From positions 684,501 to 748,500 of the forward strand of contig NZ_WGLM01000004.1 of the NCBI RefSeq assembly GCF_016125575.1: a stretch of 64,000 nt of DNA. Reading direction: 5' to 3'. The notes under the pieces were generated by a model. That model did no database searches, had not been told where the DNA came from, and saw only the letters and a program-made list of their open reading frames with translations. Origin of the DNA: Limimaricola sp. Lineage in GTDB: Bacteria > Pseudomonadota > Alphaproteobacteria > Rhodobacterales > Rhodobacteraceae. A program made the translations under genes and the position numbers. Numbering within the stretch: position 1 is the stretch's first letter; each line of letters begins with the position of its first letter. This document shows, in pieces, positions 23,654 to 33,837 of this stretch.

Positions 23654-25726
23654 TCAGCGTCGCCCTTCCCGCAGCCATGCCCCAAGGATCAGTGCTGCTG
23701 CCAGCAGCAGGAACGCCCATGCCGGAAGGACCGGTGTGATCGAGATGGCCGCCGTGCGATAGGCGCCACGCGGCGTCAGCCCGATCCAGCCGCGCCCCGA
23801 GGCGGGCCGCCCCGGACGCACGTCGCGCAGGCCGGGCATCCCGTCCGACAGGGCCACGATGCCGCCATTGGTCGGCGCGATCACCGGGGCGAGCGTGTCG
23901 CCGCTGGCGATGGTCTGCTCGAACTCCTTCGGCGCGGCGGGGCCAAGCGCGATCACGGTGTCCTTCACCCCGTCGGTCAGGCGGTACAGCCCCATTTCGG
24001 GCGCGGTCCACAGCGTCTCGTACCGGCCGGGCGAGACCTGCTTCAGCGTCAGCACCGTCTGCGTGCCGTCGGGCGCGGTCACCGTCACGTCTGGCACCTT
24101 GTCGCCCAGCGTGCGGCGGATGATCCGCATCGTCTGGCCCGAGGGTTCGACCCACAGCGCCTCTTCCTCGAGGTCGGGTTCCTTCATCAGCCAGTGCGCC
24201 AGCCGCCGCAGCAATTCTTGCTGCGGCCCGCCGCCTTCGAACCCGCGATCCCACAGCCAGGCCTGATCGGAGTTCAGAAGCGCCACGCGCCCGTCGCCCA
24301 CGTGGTTCAGCACCAGCAGCGGCTTGCCTTCGGGGCCGCTCATCAGTGCGGTCGCCTCGGGCGGCGGCACGGTGTCGACCATGCGGAACCAGCGGCCCCA
24401 GCCGGGGCCATCGCCGCTTTCGGGTTTGGGGGCCAACGCCTGCAAGCCTTCGGTCACCGGATGCCGCTGGCCAAGGTCGGTCAGTTCGGGCGTGAAGCCC
24501 TGGGTGATGACGCGCGCGGTCGGCGCGCCGGGCAGGATCGCGCCAAGGGGCGAGCGGTAGATGCTGTCGGCCCCGCCATATTCCGGGCCAGAGGCAATCA
24601 GCAGCGCGCCGCCGCCTTCCACGTAGTCGCGGATGTTCTGCAGGTAGGCATCGGGCAGGATGCCGCGCCGGCGGTAGGTGTCGAAGATGATCAGGTCGAA
24701 GTCCTTGATCTTTTCAAGGAACAACTCGCGCGTCGGAAAGGCGATCAGCGACAGCTCGTTCACCGGCACGCCGTCCTGCTTTTCCGGGGGCCGCAGGATG
24801 GTGAAGTGAACCAGATCGACCGCCGGGTCGGATTTCAGCAGGTTGCGCCACGTCCGCTCGCCCTGCGTCGGCTCGCCCGAAACCAGCAGCACGCGCAACC
24901 GGTCGCGCACGCCGTTGATCTGCACCACGGCGGCATTGTTGCGGTCGGTCAGTTCCCCCGGCATCGCGGGGGTGGCGAATTGCAGCACGTTCATGCCGCC
25001 ATGCGGCAGCGTCACTGGCAGATCGATGGGCTGGCCCAGTGGCACGCTGAACTGCATCGGCGGCTTGCCGTCGATGGCGATGGTCAGCGGCACCGGGCCG
25101 GTCACGGCAGGCGCCTTGCCTTGGTCCTCGATCTTCAGCGTCAGTGTCACGGGCTGGCCCATGATGGCGAAGGCCGGCGCGTTCGATACCACCAGACGGC
25201 GGTCCCAGTCGTCGGGATGGCCGGTCAGCAGCGCGTGCAGCGGCGCGGGCAGGGCGGGCGTGCGTGACAGGTCGTGGATGCGCCCGTCGGTGATCAGGAC
25301 CATGCCGGCGATGCGGCCGACCGGTTCCTGCGCCAGCGCCTCGGACAGGGCCGTCATCGCCAGCGTGCCGCCATCGCCCGGCGCATCGCCCACGGTCACG
25401 ACCTTCAGCTCGGTATTGGGCCGCGCGGCGACCTCGGCCTTCAGTTGCGCCAGCGCCGCGTCGGTCTGGGACGCGCGATCGGACAGTTTCTGACTGGCGC
25501 TCTGGTCCACCACGGCGATCACGATGTCGCTGAGCGGGTCGCGCTGTTCGGTCTGAAGCGAGGGGTTGGCAGCGGCGGCCAGAACCGCCAGCGCGGCCAG
25601 CCCCCGCAGCGCCCAGCCCGGCAGCCGCCGCCACGCCGCGAAAACCAGCATGACAACCGCCAGCGCGGCCAGCACCCAGAGCAGTGGCAGGGGCAGCAGC
25701 GGATCAAGAACCAGACCGGCCGTCAT
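23654..25726 (-). CDS. membrane protein with VWA-like and GATase-like domains (aerotolerance-type cluster)
   Basis: A 690-residue protein with two N-terminal transmembrane helices (about residues 10-30 and 36-55) and one at the C terminus (PAWAFLLLAAALILGAWL). Between them lies a periplasmic region beginning with a VWA-like strand, DIVIAVVDQSAS, and then a class-I-glutamine-amidotransferase-like segment with LIIFDTYRRRGILP and YVEGGGALLIASGPEYGG. No catalytic triad of an amidotransferase is evident. It is the last gene of the MoxR cluster and its ATG overlaps the preceding stop codon. The function is unknown; homologues always travel with MoxR and DUF58 genes. Confidence 0.85.
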   Translation of the reverse strand: MTAGLVLDPLLPLPLLWVLAALAVVMLVFAAWRRLPGWALRGLAALAVLAAAANPSLQTEQRDPLSDIVIAVVDQSASQKLSDRASQTDAALAQLKAEVAARPNTELKVVTVGDAPGDGGTLAMTALSEALAQEPVGRIAGMVLITDGRIHDLSRTPALPAPLHALLTGHPDDWDRRLVVSNAPAFAIMGQPVTLTLKIEDQGKAPAVTGPVPLTIAIDGKPPMQFSVPLGQPIDLPVTLPHGGMNVLQFATPAMPGELTDRNNAAVVQINGVRDRLRVLLVSGEPTQGERTWRNLLKSDPAVDLVHFTILRPPEKQDGVPVNELSLIAFPTRELFLEKIKDFDLIIFDTYRRRGILPDAYLQNIRDYVEGGGALLIASGPEYGGADSIYRSPLGAILPGAPTARVITQGFTPELTDLGQRHPVTEGLQALAPKPESGDGPGWGRWFRMVDTVPPPEATALMSGPEGKPLLVLNHVGDGRVALLNSDQAWLWDRGFEGGGPQQELLRRLAHWLMKEPDLEEEALWVEPSGQTMRIIRRTLGDKVPDVTVTAPDGTQTVLTLKQVSPGRYETLWTAPEMGLYRLTDGVKDTVIALGPAAPKEFEQTIASGDTLAPVIAPTNGGIVALSDGMPGLRDVRPGRPASGRGWIGLTPRGAYRTAAISITPVLPAWAFLLLAAALILGAWLREGRR

Positions 25727-28509
25727 TGCCCCAACCTTTCCAGCAGCGCCGGCACATGGACCTGGTCGGATTTGTAATTGCCGGTCAGCGCGTTCATCAC
25801 AAGGTTCACGCCGAAGCGCAGCGCGATCTCGCGCTGCCGGTCACCCGCCTGGCCGCGCCCGACGGGGTAAAGGAACTGGCCGTTCTGCCCCATCGCCCAG
25901 GCCGCGGCCCAGTCGTTGCCGCCGATCACCACCGGCGTCACACCGTCGTTGAGTTCGCGAAACGGCATGCCTTGCGCTTGCGCCGCATCGGGCGGCGCGG
26001 CTTCGGCCCAGACATCGGGGTTGTCATAGCGGCCTGGAAAATCCTGCAGCAGGTAGAAGGTGCGGGTCAGCACGTGGTCGGGCGGGATCGGCGCCAGCGG
26101 CGGAATGTCGAGGCCCGCCGCGATGGCCTGCAACCGCCGCCCCTCGGGCGTGGCGCCGCCGAAACCGGCGATGTCGCCATCGCGCGTGTCGAACAGGATC
26201 ATCCCGCCGCTGTGCAGGTAGCGGTTGAGCTTGGCATAGGCCGCGCGCGAGGGCATCGCCTCGCCCGCCGTGATCGGCCAGTAAAGCAGCGGGAAGAAGG
26301 CCAGTTCGTCCGTCTCGATGTTGATGCCGATCGGCAGGCCCGGCTCGACCGAGCTGCGGTTGGCCAGCGTCACCGACAGCCCGTAAAGCCCGGCCTGCGC
26401 GGTGTCGTCCACGGTGGCATCGCCCGTCAGCACATGCGCCAGCACGACCGACGTGGTCGCGCGGATGGCGAAAGCATCGCTGGCCTCTGTCGGCACCGCG
26501 CCGTTCTGCTGCGCTTGGGCGGGATGCGGTAGCGCCAGAAGACCGGCCAGCAACACGACGGCCACGTGCGCGCGAGGCCCGCGCAACCGCCCGCCGATGG
26601 CAAGCGAGGCAATGATATCGATCAGCAGCAAAAGCAGCGCGGCACCCAGAACCCACCCTTTCAGGACTACTTCGCGCGCCTGCTGCAGCCCTTCGACGGG
26701 AATGCGCGCGGGCCATTCCGCGGGGGCGAGCGTGGTGTCTTCGGCAATGGTGTTGACCGCCAGACGCCGCTTGTCGCCCGCATAAAGGCCGGGCGGCAGG
26801 GCGGGGCCGGGCACGGCGGCGGCCAGCACCTCGCCCTTCACGCCGGGCAGGTCGGCGGCGTCGTGCAGCGTGCCGTAGGCGTCAAGCACCTTGTCCGGTT
26901 GCCATGTGGTGCCCGCCAGATCCTCGGCCTTGGGCGGGGTCGTGCGGGTCGAGATCGCCAGCCGTTCCAGCATCTGCACGAAAAGGCCTGACAGCGGCAG
27001 GGTGGACCATTGCGCGTTGGCGGTGACGTGGAACAGCACCACCTGCCCGTTGCCCTGATCCTTGCGCGTAACCAGCGGCGTGCCGTCGGCCAGTTGCGCG
27101 ATGACGCGCTGCGCCAGCGTGGGATCGGGCTGCGCCATCACCTGGGTCGAGACGGTCACGTCATCGGGCACTTTCAGGCCGAAGAAGGGCGAGGCGGCGG
27201 GGAACGGGGCCAGCTTCTTTGGCTCGCCCCAGCTCATCGCGCCGCCGATGCTGCGCCCGCCAGCGCGCAGCCGCACCGGCAACAGCGGGTCTTCGGTCAG
27301 TTGACCAAGGTCGGCCGCGGCGGTGCGGGGCCCGGCAAAGCGCACAAGCAGCCCACCCTTGTTCACCCAGTCCAGCATCGCGGCATCCTCGCCCTTGGCC
27401 AGCGTGGGCACGTCGGCCAGGATGATGACATCGGGTTTCGCCTGCAGCACGTCCGAGACGGTGCCGTCGATCAGGTCGGCCGAGGGGGCCAGCGCCTGCC
27501 GCAGGTAGAAAAGCGGCGACAGCAGCTGCAGCGCCTCGCTTTCGCCGCTGGCCCCGATCAGCGCCACGCGACGCCGCTTGAGCGTGTCGTCGGTCAGGCT
27601 GATCGCGGCGGCCGAACGCAGGCCGGGCAGTTCAAACCGGGTGACGCGGTTGCGCAACTCGGTTGGCAGGTCCAGCGCCACATCGGCCGTGGCACTGCCC
27701 GCGGCGAAGGACAGGGTCGCAGTGGCCAGTTGCCGCTCGACCCCGGCCGGGTCCGGGCCGATCGCCGCGACGGGCGTCTCCAGCGGCAGGCCGGTTGGCG
27801 TGCGTGTGGCGGCAACCGTAACCTTGCCATCCGCAAATCGCGCGGGCCGAAGCGCGAGAACCGGGCGCGGTGTCTGGAATACGCTGACCTTGCCATGCGC
27901 CTCCAGCGCGGCCAGCAGGCTGTCGCGGCTGTCCCGGGCCAACCCGTCGGACAGCCAGAACGTGTCAAAATCGCCTTTCTGGGCTGCCGCCCAATCTGCG
28001 ATACTGGCAGCGTCAGGCAGCCAGGGATGCGGCTGCAGGTTGGCCACCGTCTGGGCGGCTGCCGCGGCATCGGTGAAATCAAGTGGAACCGGCGCAAGAT
28101 CGGTGCTGACGGCCAGGGCGACGGGCCGCCCGGCGCGTCCCGCCTCGGCCAGCAGCGCGGCGATCCGGTCAGCGCGCGCGGTCCAGTCGGGCGCATCGGC
28201 CCAAGTCCCGTCTGCAAGGATCAGCAGCGGACCGGTTCCGGTGCGCGGGGTTTGCGGGTTCAGCACCGGGCCGGCAAAACCAACGATCAGCGCAGCAACG
28301 GCAAGCATCCGCAGCAGCATCAACCACCACGGCGTGCGGTCGGCCTGCTGCGCCTCGTCGCTCAGCCCCAACAGCAGCGCCACGCCGGGAAAGCGCCGGC
28401 GGATCGGCGCGGGCGGCACGGCGCGCAGGATCAGCCACAGGATGGGCAGCGCGACAAGGCCCAGAAGCAGGCCGGGTGCGGCGAATCCGAGGGGGCCGAG
28501 CAGGTTCAT
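25723..28509 (-). CDS. BatA-like N-terminal and DUF4159 membrane protein
   Basis: A 928-residue membrane protein. The N terminus (about 1-80) is a BatA-type region with two transmembrane helices (PGLLLGLVALPILWLIL and a second near 60-80). A VWA-like segment and a further transmembrane helix at about 610-640 follow. The C-terminal ~220 residues form DUF4159, with LNRYLHSGGMILFDTRDGD and HVLTRTFYLLQDFPGRY. DUF4159 domains resemble class I glutamine amidotransferase folds but have no known activity. It is translationally coupled to the downstream membrane gene (ATGA) and follows DUF58. Confidence 0.88.
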   Translation of the reverse strand: MNLLGPLGFAAPGLLLGLVALPILWLILRAVPPAPIRRRFPGVALLLGLSDEAQQADRTPWWLMLLRMLAVAALIVGFAGPVLNPQTPRTGTGPLLILADGTWADAPDWTARADRIAALLAEAGRAGRPVALAVSTDLAPVPLDFTDAAAAAQTVANLQPHPWLPDAASIADWAAAQKGDFDTFWLSDGLARDSRDSLLAALEAHGKVSVFQTPRPVLALRPARFADGKVTVAATRTPTGLPLETPVAAIGPDPAGVERQLATATLSFAAGSATADVALDLPTELRNRVTRFELPGLRSAAAISLTDDTLKRRRVALIGASGESEALQLLSPLFYLRQALAPSADLIDGTVSDVLQAKPDVIILADVPTLAKGEDAAMLDWVNKGGLLVRFAGPRTAAADLGQLTEDPLLPVRLRAGGRSIGGAMSWGEPKKLAPFPAASPFFGLKVPDDVTVSTQVMAQPDPTLAQRVIAQLADGTPLVTRKDQGNGQVVLFHVTANAQWSTLPLSGLFVQMLERLAISTRTTPPKAEDLAGTTWQPDKVLDAYGTLHDAADLPGVKGEVLAAAVPGPALPPGLYAGDKRRLAVNTIAEDTTLAPAEWPARIPVEGLQQAREVVLKGWVLGAALLLLLIDIIASLAIGGRLRGPRAHVAVVLLAGLLALPHPAQAQQNGAVPTEASDAFAIRATTSVVLAHVLTGDATVDDTAQAGLYGLSVTLANRSSVEPGLPIGINIETDELAFFPLLYWPITAGEAMPSRAAYAKLNRYLHSGGMILFDTRDGDIAGFGGATPEGRRLQAIAAGLDIPPLAPIPPDHVLTRTFYLLQDFPGRYDNPDVWAEAAPPDAAQAQGMPFRELNDGVTPVVIGGNDWAAAWAMGQNGQFLYPVGRGQAGDRQREIALRFGVNLVMNALTGNYKSDQVHVPALLERLGQ

Positions 28510-28534
28510 CGGGCGGCGGCCCGCCGCATCGGCC

Positions 28535-28579
28535 CCGGGGCCTTGCCCCGGACCCCAGGATATTTGCCAGGCAAAGGCA
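28535..28579 (+). repeat. dispersed hairpin-ATTT repeat, copy C
   Basis: On the plus strand the stem CCGGGG-CCTTG-CCCCGG is followed by ACCCCAGGATATTTGCC and AGGCAAAGGC. It lies in the 91-base gap between the DUF58 and DUF4159 genes, in the orientation opposite to transcription. Confidence 0.7.
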
Positions 28580-28600
28580 CCGCCATCCGCGCGTCAGGGC

Positions 28601-29469
28601 TCATGCGTGCCGCTCCAGCGCGGTGAAAAGCCACAGCAGGGCCGCGGCGGGCGGCGTGTCGGTATGGTGCGTGCTGAACTGCCAGCCCGTCGTCCGCGCG
28701 AGATGGGCAAGCCGGTCTTTGCGTTGCGCCAACCGGTCGAGATATCGGGTGCGCAGATCGGCGGCCTTGAGCGTTTCGTGGCGCAGACTGCCGCTCATCG
28801 ATTCGAAGATGGTTCGTCCATCGAAGGGAAACGCCTCTTCCTGCGGATCGAGGACCTGCAGCAGCGCGCCGCGCACGCCCCTGTCTGCCGCCTGCAGCAG
28901 CGCCGATTCGACGGCGTCGATGTCACCAAGGAAGTCCGAGACAAAAACGGCACGGGCATGCGGCAGCAGGCCCATCGCGCTGGGCGCGCCGTAATCGCCA
29001 CTGTCATCCTCGGCCAGAAGTTCGGCCATGCGGGCAAGCTGCGCACCGCCGCGCCGGGGCGGCAATTCGGCCCCCATCAGCCCCACCCGCTCGCCCCCGC
29101 GCGCCAGCAGGATCGCGCAGGCCAGGGCCAGCGTTCGGGCCCGCGCGGCCTTGCTGGGAAGGTCGCGCGACGAGGCAAAGCCCATTGCCGCGGCGCGGTC
29201 GACCCACAGCATGACCGATTGCGCGATCTGCCATTCCTTGTCCTGCACGAAGGTCGCGTCGGACCGGGCTGACCGGCGCCAGTCGATGCTGCGCGCCTCG
29301 TCATGGCTCATCGCGGGGCGATATTGCCAGAACGTTTCGCCCAAGCCTGCCCGGCGGCGGCCATGTTCGCCAAGAATCACCGTCGTGGCGAGGTGTTCGG
29401 CCTCGGCCAGCAACGGCGGCAAGGGCGCGGCAAGCGCCTCGGCCGCGCTGCGCAGAAGAGTGGCATCGC

Positions 29470-29473
<4 letters not shown>
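28601..29473 (-). CDS. DUF58-domain protein
   Basis: A 290-residue cytoplasmic protein. The DUF58 motif is visible as HDEARSIDWRRSARSDATFVQDKEWQ, followed by a VWA-like strand SVMLWVDRAAAMGFAS. These proteins act with MoxR ATPases, presumably in assembly of metal- or envelope-associated complexes. The ATG overlaps the moxR stop codon by four bases. Confidence 0.9.
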
Positions 29474-30477
<1,004 letters not shown>

Positions 30478-30508
30478 TCACTCCACGCTGAAACTCATGC
30501 CATAGGAC

Positions 30509-30536
30509 CAGATATCCCGCTTGCACCCAATGGCAA
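30509..30536 (-). promoter_or_regulatory. candidate promoter of the moxR cluster
   Basis: On the minus strand TTGCCA (30536-30531) and TATCTG (30514-30509) are separated by 16 bases, about 30 bases before the moxR start. The rest of the 126-base gap to the chaC gene is AT-richer than its surroundings but shows nothing else recognisable. Confidence 0.4.
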
Positions 30537-30603
30537 AAACAAACTCTCGCAAGGGAATGTGAACGTGCCGGCCCGCCCCTGCCCGATCTGGCGCCGTTCA
30601 GCC

Positions 30604-31353
30604 CTATGCGGTCTCTGCCCCCATGGCCGCACGAAGGTCCTGGACCTCCTTCAGCAGGGCGCGGATATGCGGGTCTTCGATGCCGAGCGCGTCGAATTGT
30701 TCGGCCAGCCGCGCGAGGTAGTCGTAACTGCTGCCGAGAAAGCCCGCGCCGGTGGCGAGGCACCGCACCTGTTCCCCGTGCGGCAGGTCGGGCCGGATCA
30801 TCGGCGCGTCATGGTCTGCCACGAAGGCCAGCACGCTGGTCATTGTACCGCCGATTTGCGCCGGAACCATCCGCGCAAGGTAGGCCGGGCCGATGATCTC
30901 GCGCTGCCACAGGATGCGGGTTTCCGCCTCGATCCACGCGGCAGGCAGGCGGAAGGCGAGCCCCTCGCAGCCCGGATCGTCGGGCGGGCAGGTATCAAGT
31001 GCGGCCATCACGCCGGGCGCCTCGGCGGTGCCGCGCCCGCCATTGGCATCATAAAGAATGAACCGGCGGGCATGACGGGACAGGCGCGCGCGCCGCACCT
31101 CGGCGAAACGGATACCCGGATCCCACATCAGGCTGCCATAGGCAAAGACCCACAGGTCGCCCGGCGGCAGGGTGGCCAGCGTGGCGCGCCGCAGCCCCTC
31201 GCGGTGGGCGTCGGAATGGAACCAGTCCGTGCTGCCGCCAAGGCGGGCGATCTGCTCCTTCACCCTTTCGGTGGTCAGGGTGCGAAAAGACGAAGTCAGC
31301 GGATCGGCGATCAGCCCGGCTAGTTCGGGGTGGTGGGCAAAGGGATTGTCCAA
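30604..31353 (-). CDS. chaC: ChaC-type gamma-glutamylcyclotransferase
   Basis: About 249 residues. [11 protein letters not shown] is the glycine-rich substrate loop of gamma-glutamylcyclotransferases, and the family glutamate is plausibly in [14 protein letters not shown]. ChaC enzymes cleave glutathione to 5-oxoproline and Cys-Gly. The frame is open to 31623, into the divergent neighbour. CGGAGG (31367-31362 on the minus strand) lies six bases before a TTG at 31353, so this TTG, giving [11 protein letters not shown], is the best start; a CTG directly before it is an alternative. Confidence 0.88.
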   Translation of the reverse strand: MDNPFAHHPELAGLIADPLTSSFRTLTTERVKEQIARLGGSTDWFHSDAHREGLRRATLATLPPGDLWVFAYGSLMWDPGIRFAEVRRARLSRHARRFILYDANGGRGTAEAPGVMAALDTCPPDDPGCEGLAFRLPAAWIEAETRILWQREIIGPAYLARMVPAQIGGTMTSVLAFVADHDAPMIRPDLPHGEQVRCLATGAGFLGSSYDYLARLAEQFDALGIEDPHIRALLKEVQDLRAAMGAETA

Positions 31354-31477
31354 CAGGCGCCTCCGGGTCAGGTGGACCAGGCTAGCCGTGCCCGGTCCGC
31401 GTGGCCAGCCCGATCTGGCCTGCCGCCCGCCCCGTGCTATGATCGCCCGGCACGCTACGGCAAGCAGGGAAACGCGC

Positions 31478-32056
31478 ATGACCGACAGACCCGACAGCCC
31501 GCCCGATGCCGAGGGGTTGGCCCGCGCCGCGCGCAGCGCCGCCCGCAAGGGGCCGCCGCCGGTGCACCTGTGGAACCCGCCCTTCTGTGGCGACATCGAC
31601 ATGCGCATCGCGCGGGATGGCACGTGGTTCTACCTCGGCACGCCGATCGGGCGGAAGGAACTGGTCAAGCTGTTCTCGGGCATCATCCGCAAGGACGATG
31701 ATGCCTATTTCCTTGTCACCCCGGTCGAGAAGGTGGGGATCACCGTCGATGACGCGCCCTTCGTCGCGGTGGATTTCAACCCCGTGGGTGAGGGCCTTGA
31801 ATTCGTGACGAATGTGGAGGACCGCGTCATCGCCGGGCCCGATCACCCGATCCGCGTCGTCCGTGACCCCGCCACGGGCGAGCCCAGCCCCTATATCCTG
31901 ATCCGTCGCAACCTTGAAGCGCTGATCGACCGCAAGTCGTTCTACCGGCTGGTCGATCTCGGCGAGGTTGCGCCGCATGACGGGGCGGACTGGTTCGGCG
32001 TCCGCTCGCAGGCCGTGTTCTTCCCGATCATCCCGGCGGCCGATCTGCCGGACTAA
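31478..32056 (+). CDS. DUF1285 protein
   Basis: A 192-residue cytoplasmic protein. It contains LWNPPFCGDIDMRIARDGTW and YLGTPIGRKELVKLFSGII, then the barrel-like half YFLVTPVEKVGITVDDAPFV, all typical of DUF1285. CAGGGA precedes the ATG at 31478. The function of the family is not established. Its TAA overlaps the intended TAG of the convergent EamA pseudogene by four bases. Confidence 0.9.
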   Translation: MTDRPDSPPDAEGLARAARSAARKGPPPVHLWNPPFCGDIDMRIARDGTWFYLGTPIGRKELVKLFSGIIRKDDDAYFLVTPVEKVGITVDDAPFVAVDFNPVGEGLEFVTNVEDRVIAGPDHPIRVVRDPATGEPSPYILIRRNLEALIDRKSFYRLVDLGEVAPHDGADWFGVRSQAVFFPIIPAADLPD

Positions 32057-32961
32057 CGCTGCGCCAGCACCACACCCAGCGCCACGATGGCCGCGCCGAT
32101 GGCTTGCGGCCAGTTCCAGACGCCGCCCAGCGCCAGCAGGATCATCATCACGTAGAAGGGCGCGATGTTGATGTGAAACGCGGCGACAGCCACGCCCAGC
32201 CGACCCACCGCGGCGATTCACAGAAACTGCGACAGCGCCATGCCACCGACGCCGTAGATCACCAGCAGGCCCAGACCCGTCGGATCGAACGGGTGCGCGG
32301 GCGCGGGCACGATGCCCAGCGCATAGGCGGCAAGGTAGGTCGTGCCCGTGGCTAGCAGCCCGCCTGACAGCGTGATGGTCGTGCGCCCGATGACCGAAAG
32401 GTCTGGAAAGTCGCGCACGGTCAGGTAGCTGCCCCATGCAAAGAGCACGGACGACACCACCGCCAGCGCAGCGCCTGCGCCGAAATGCGGGCTGCCGCCG
32501 CCGCCCGTGGCCACCACACCCCCCACCAGCGAAGCCAGAAGGCCAACGATGAAGGCCGGGCGAAGCCGGCGACGCTCATAGACCATCTCGACAAGCGTTG
32601 CGGCGATGGGGCTGGCCGCGGCGATGATCGCCACCGTCACCGGGTCGGTCAGCCATTGTGCAAGGATCAGCAGGTAGGCCCCCGCGCCAAAGGCGAGGCT
32701 GCCGACCAGCGTGCCATGGCCCCATCGTGCGGTGCGCAACGCTTGCACCCCGTCCAGCGCCAGCCATGCTGGCACAAGGATCAGGATCGCCACGAGGAAG
32801 CGCGCGCTGACCAGCGCAAGCGGGTTCCACGTTGCCAAGAGCCGCTCGGCGGCGGGAAAGCCTGCCGCCCAGACGACCATCGAGCCGACGGCCATCAGGT
32901 TTCCGGTCATCACCGGCGGCGCGCCGGGTAGCGGCGGTGCGGGATCGGGGCTTTGGGCCAT
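32053..32961 (-). pseudogene. EamA/DMT-family transporter interrupted by a TGA
   Basis: The intact part encodes 247 residues with about eight transmembrane segments and two EamA-type repeats, ending in GVGGMALSQFL. A TGA stands at 32220-32218, but the same frame continues for 54 residues (IAAVGRLGVAVAAFHINIAP and so on, ending in ALGVVLAQR) to a TAG at 32055. The continuation has the last two helices that EamA proteins need, for a total of 302 residues, the normal length. The position after QFL is usually Trp, and TGG to TGA is a single change. It may be a recent nonsense mutation or a sequencing error. Confidence 0.82.
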
Positions 32962-33145
32962 GTGGCGGGGTCTGTGCCTTTGTACGGCGGCGGCATCCGC
33001 GGAACCGGACGCATCGCGAGATTAGGGGCGAGCCCGCCGCGGTCTTGCCCGTTTCCGACCTTGGCCATGTCGGCGGGCGAGCATGGTTGACCACTGTCGC
33101 CCGCGCGCCCAAGTTAGCGTTAAGACGGCAGGACAGGGGTGATCC

Positions 33146-33835
33146 ATGGCAGGGGCTGCATTGATCGTGGGCACGGGGCCGGGCCTGTCTGCTTCGCTTG
33201 CGCGGCTGCTTTCTGCCGAGGGCTATGATGTGACGCTGGTGGCGCGCGACACGGCCAAGCTGGGTGCCCTGCGCGACGAAACCGGTGCGACACTGCAGGC
33301 CGCTGATGCCACTGATGCAAGCGCCATTGGCAGGATCGTCGATGCGCTGCCCGGCCCGCTGCGCATCGCCGTCTACAACGCCTCGGCCCGCGTGCGTGGC
33401 CCGCTACCCGATCTTGACCCCGCCGATGTCAGGCGCGCGGTCGATGTCACGGCCTTCGGCGCCTTCGTGACCGGGCAGGCCGCGGCGCGGCGGATGCTGG
33501 CGCAAGACCCCGAGGCGGGCTGCCGCGGCACGATCCTCTTCACCGGCGCTTCGGCCGGGGTGAAAGGTTTCCCGCAATCGGCCAGTTTCGCGATGGGCAA
33601 GTTCGCGCAGCGCGGATTGGCGCAATCCATGGCGCGCGAGCTGCATCCGCAGGGCGTCCACGCGGCGTGGGTCAATATCGATGGCGCCATCCGCAATCCC
33701 GGCAGGACCGAGGCCAGCCCGGATTCGATGCTGGATCCCGACGCGATCGCGCGGGCCTATCTTGGTCTTGTCCGGCAGGATCGCTCGGCCTGGTCGTCCG
33801 AGCTTGAACTGCGCCCCTGGGTGGAAAAGTTCTGA
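33146..33835 (+). CDS. short-chain dehydrogenase-like protein with Tyr to Phe change
   Basis: A 229-residue Rossmann-fold protein. The cofactor loop is VGTGPGLSASLARLL, and the NNAG position reads NASA. The catalytic serine is kept in FTGASAGV, but the YxxxK motif reads FAMGK, so the catalytic tyrosine is phenylalanine. The rest, QRGLAQSMARELHPQGVHAAW, is typical of SDRs. Such FAMGK forms occur in related bacterial SDRs, so it may be a real subfamily rather than decay. It lies two bases before hyi, so it is probably in the same operon. Confidence 0.85.
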   Translation: MAGAALIVGTGPGLSASLARLLSAEGYDVTLVARDTAKLGALRDETGATLQAADATDASAIGRIVDALPGPLRIAVYNASARVRGPLPDLDPADVRRAVDVTAFGAFVTGQAAARRMLAQDPEAGCRGTILFTGASAGVKGFPQSASFAMGKFAQRGLAQSMARELHPQGVHAAWVNIDGAIRNPGRTEASPDSMLDPDAIARAYLGLVRQDRSAWSSELELRPWVEKF

Positions 33836-33837
33836 CG

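Noticed and set aside
27010-28626. A 538-residue plus-strand open frame over the DUF4159 gene.
   Set aside because: Antisense shadow of a gene with clear membrane and DUF4159 features.
32218-32220. TGA as a selenocysteine codon.
   Set aside because: The position is a conserved Trp in a membrane protein and no selenocysteine insertion hairpin is evident right after it; a nonsense change is simpler.
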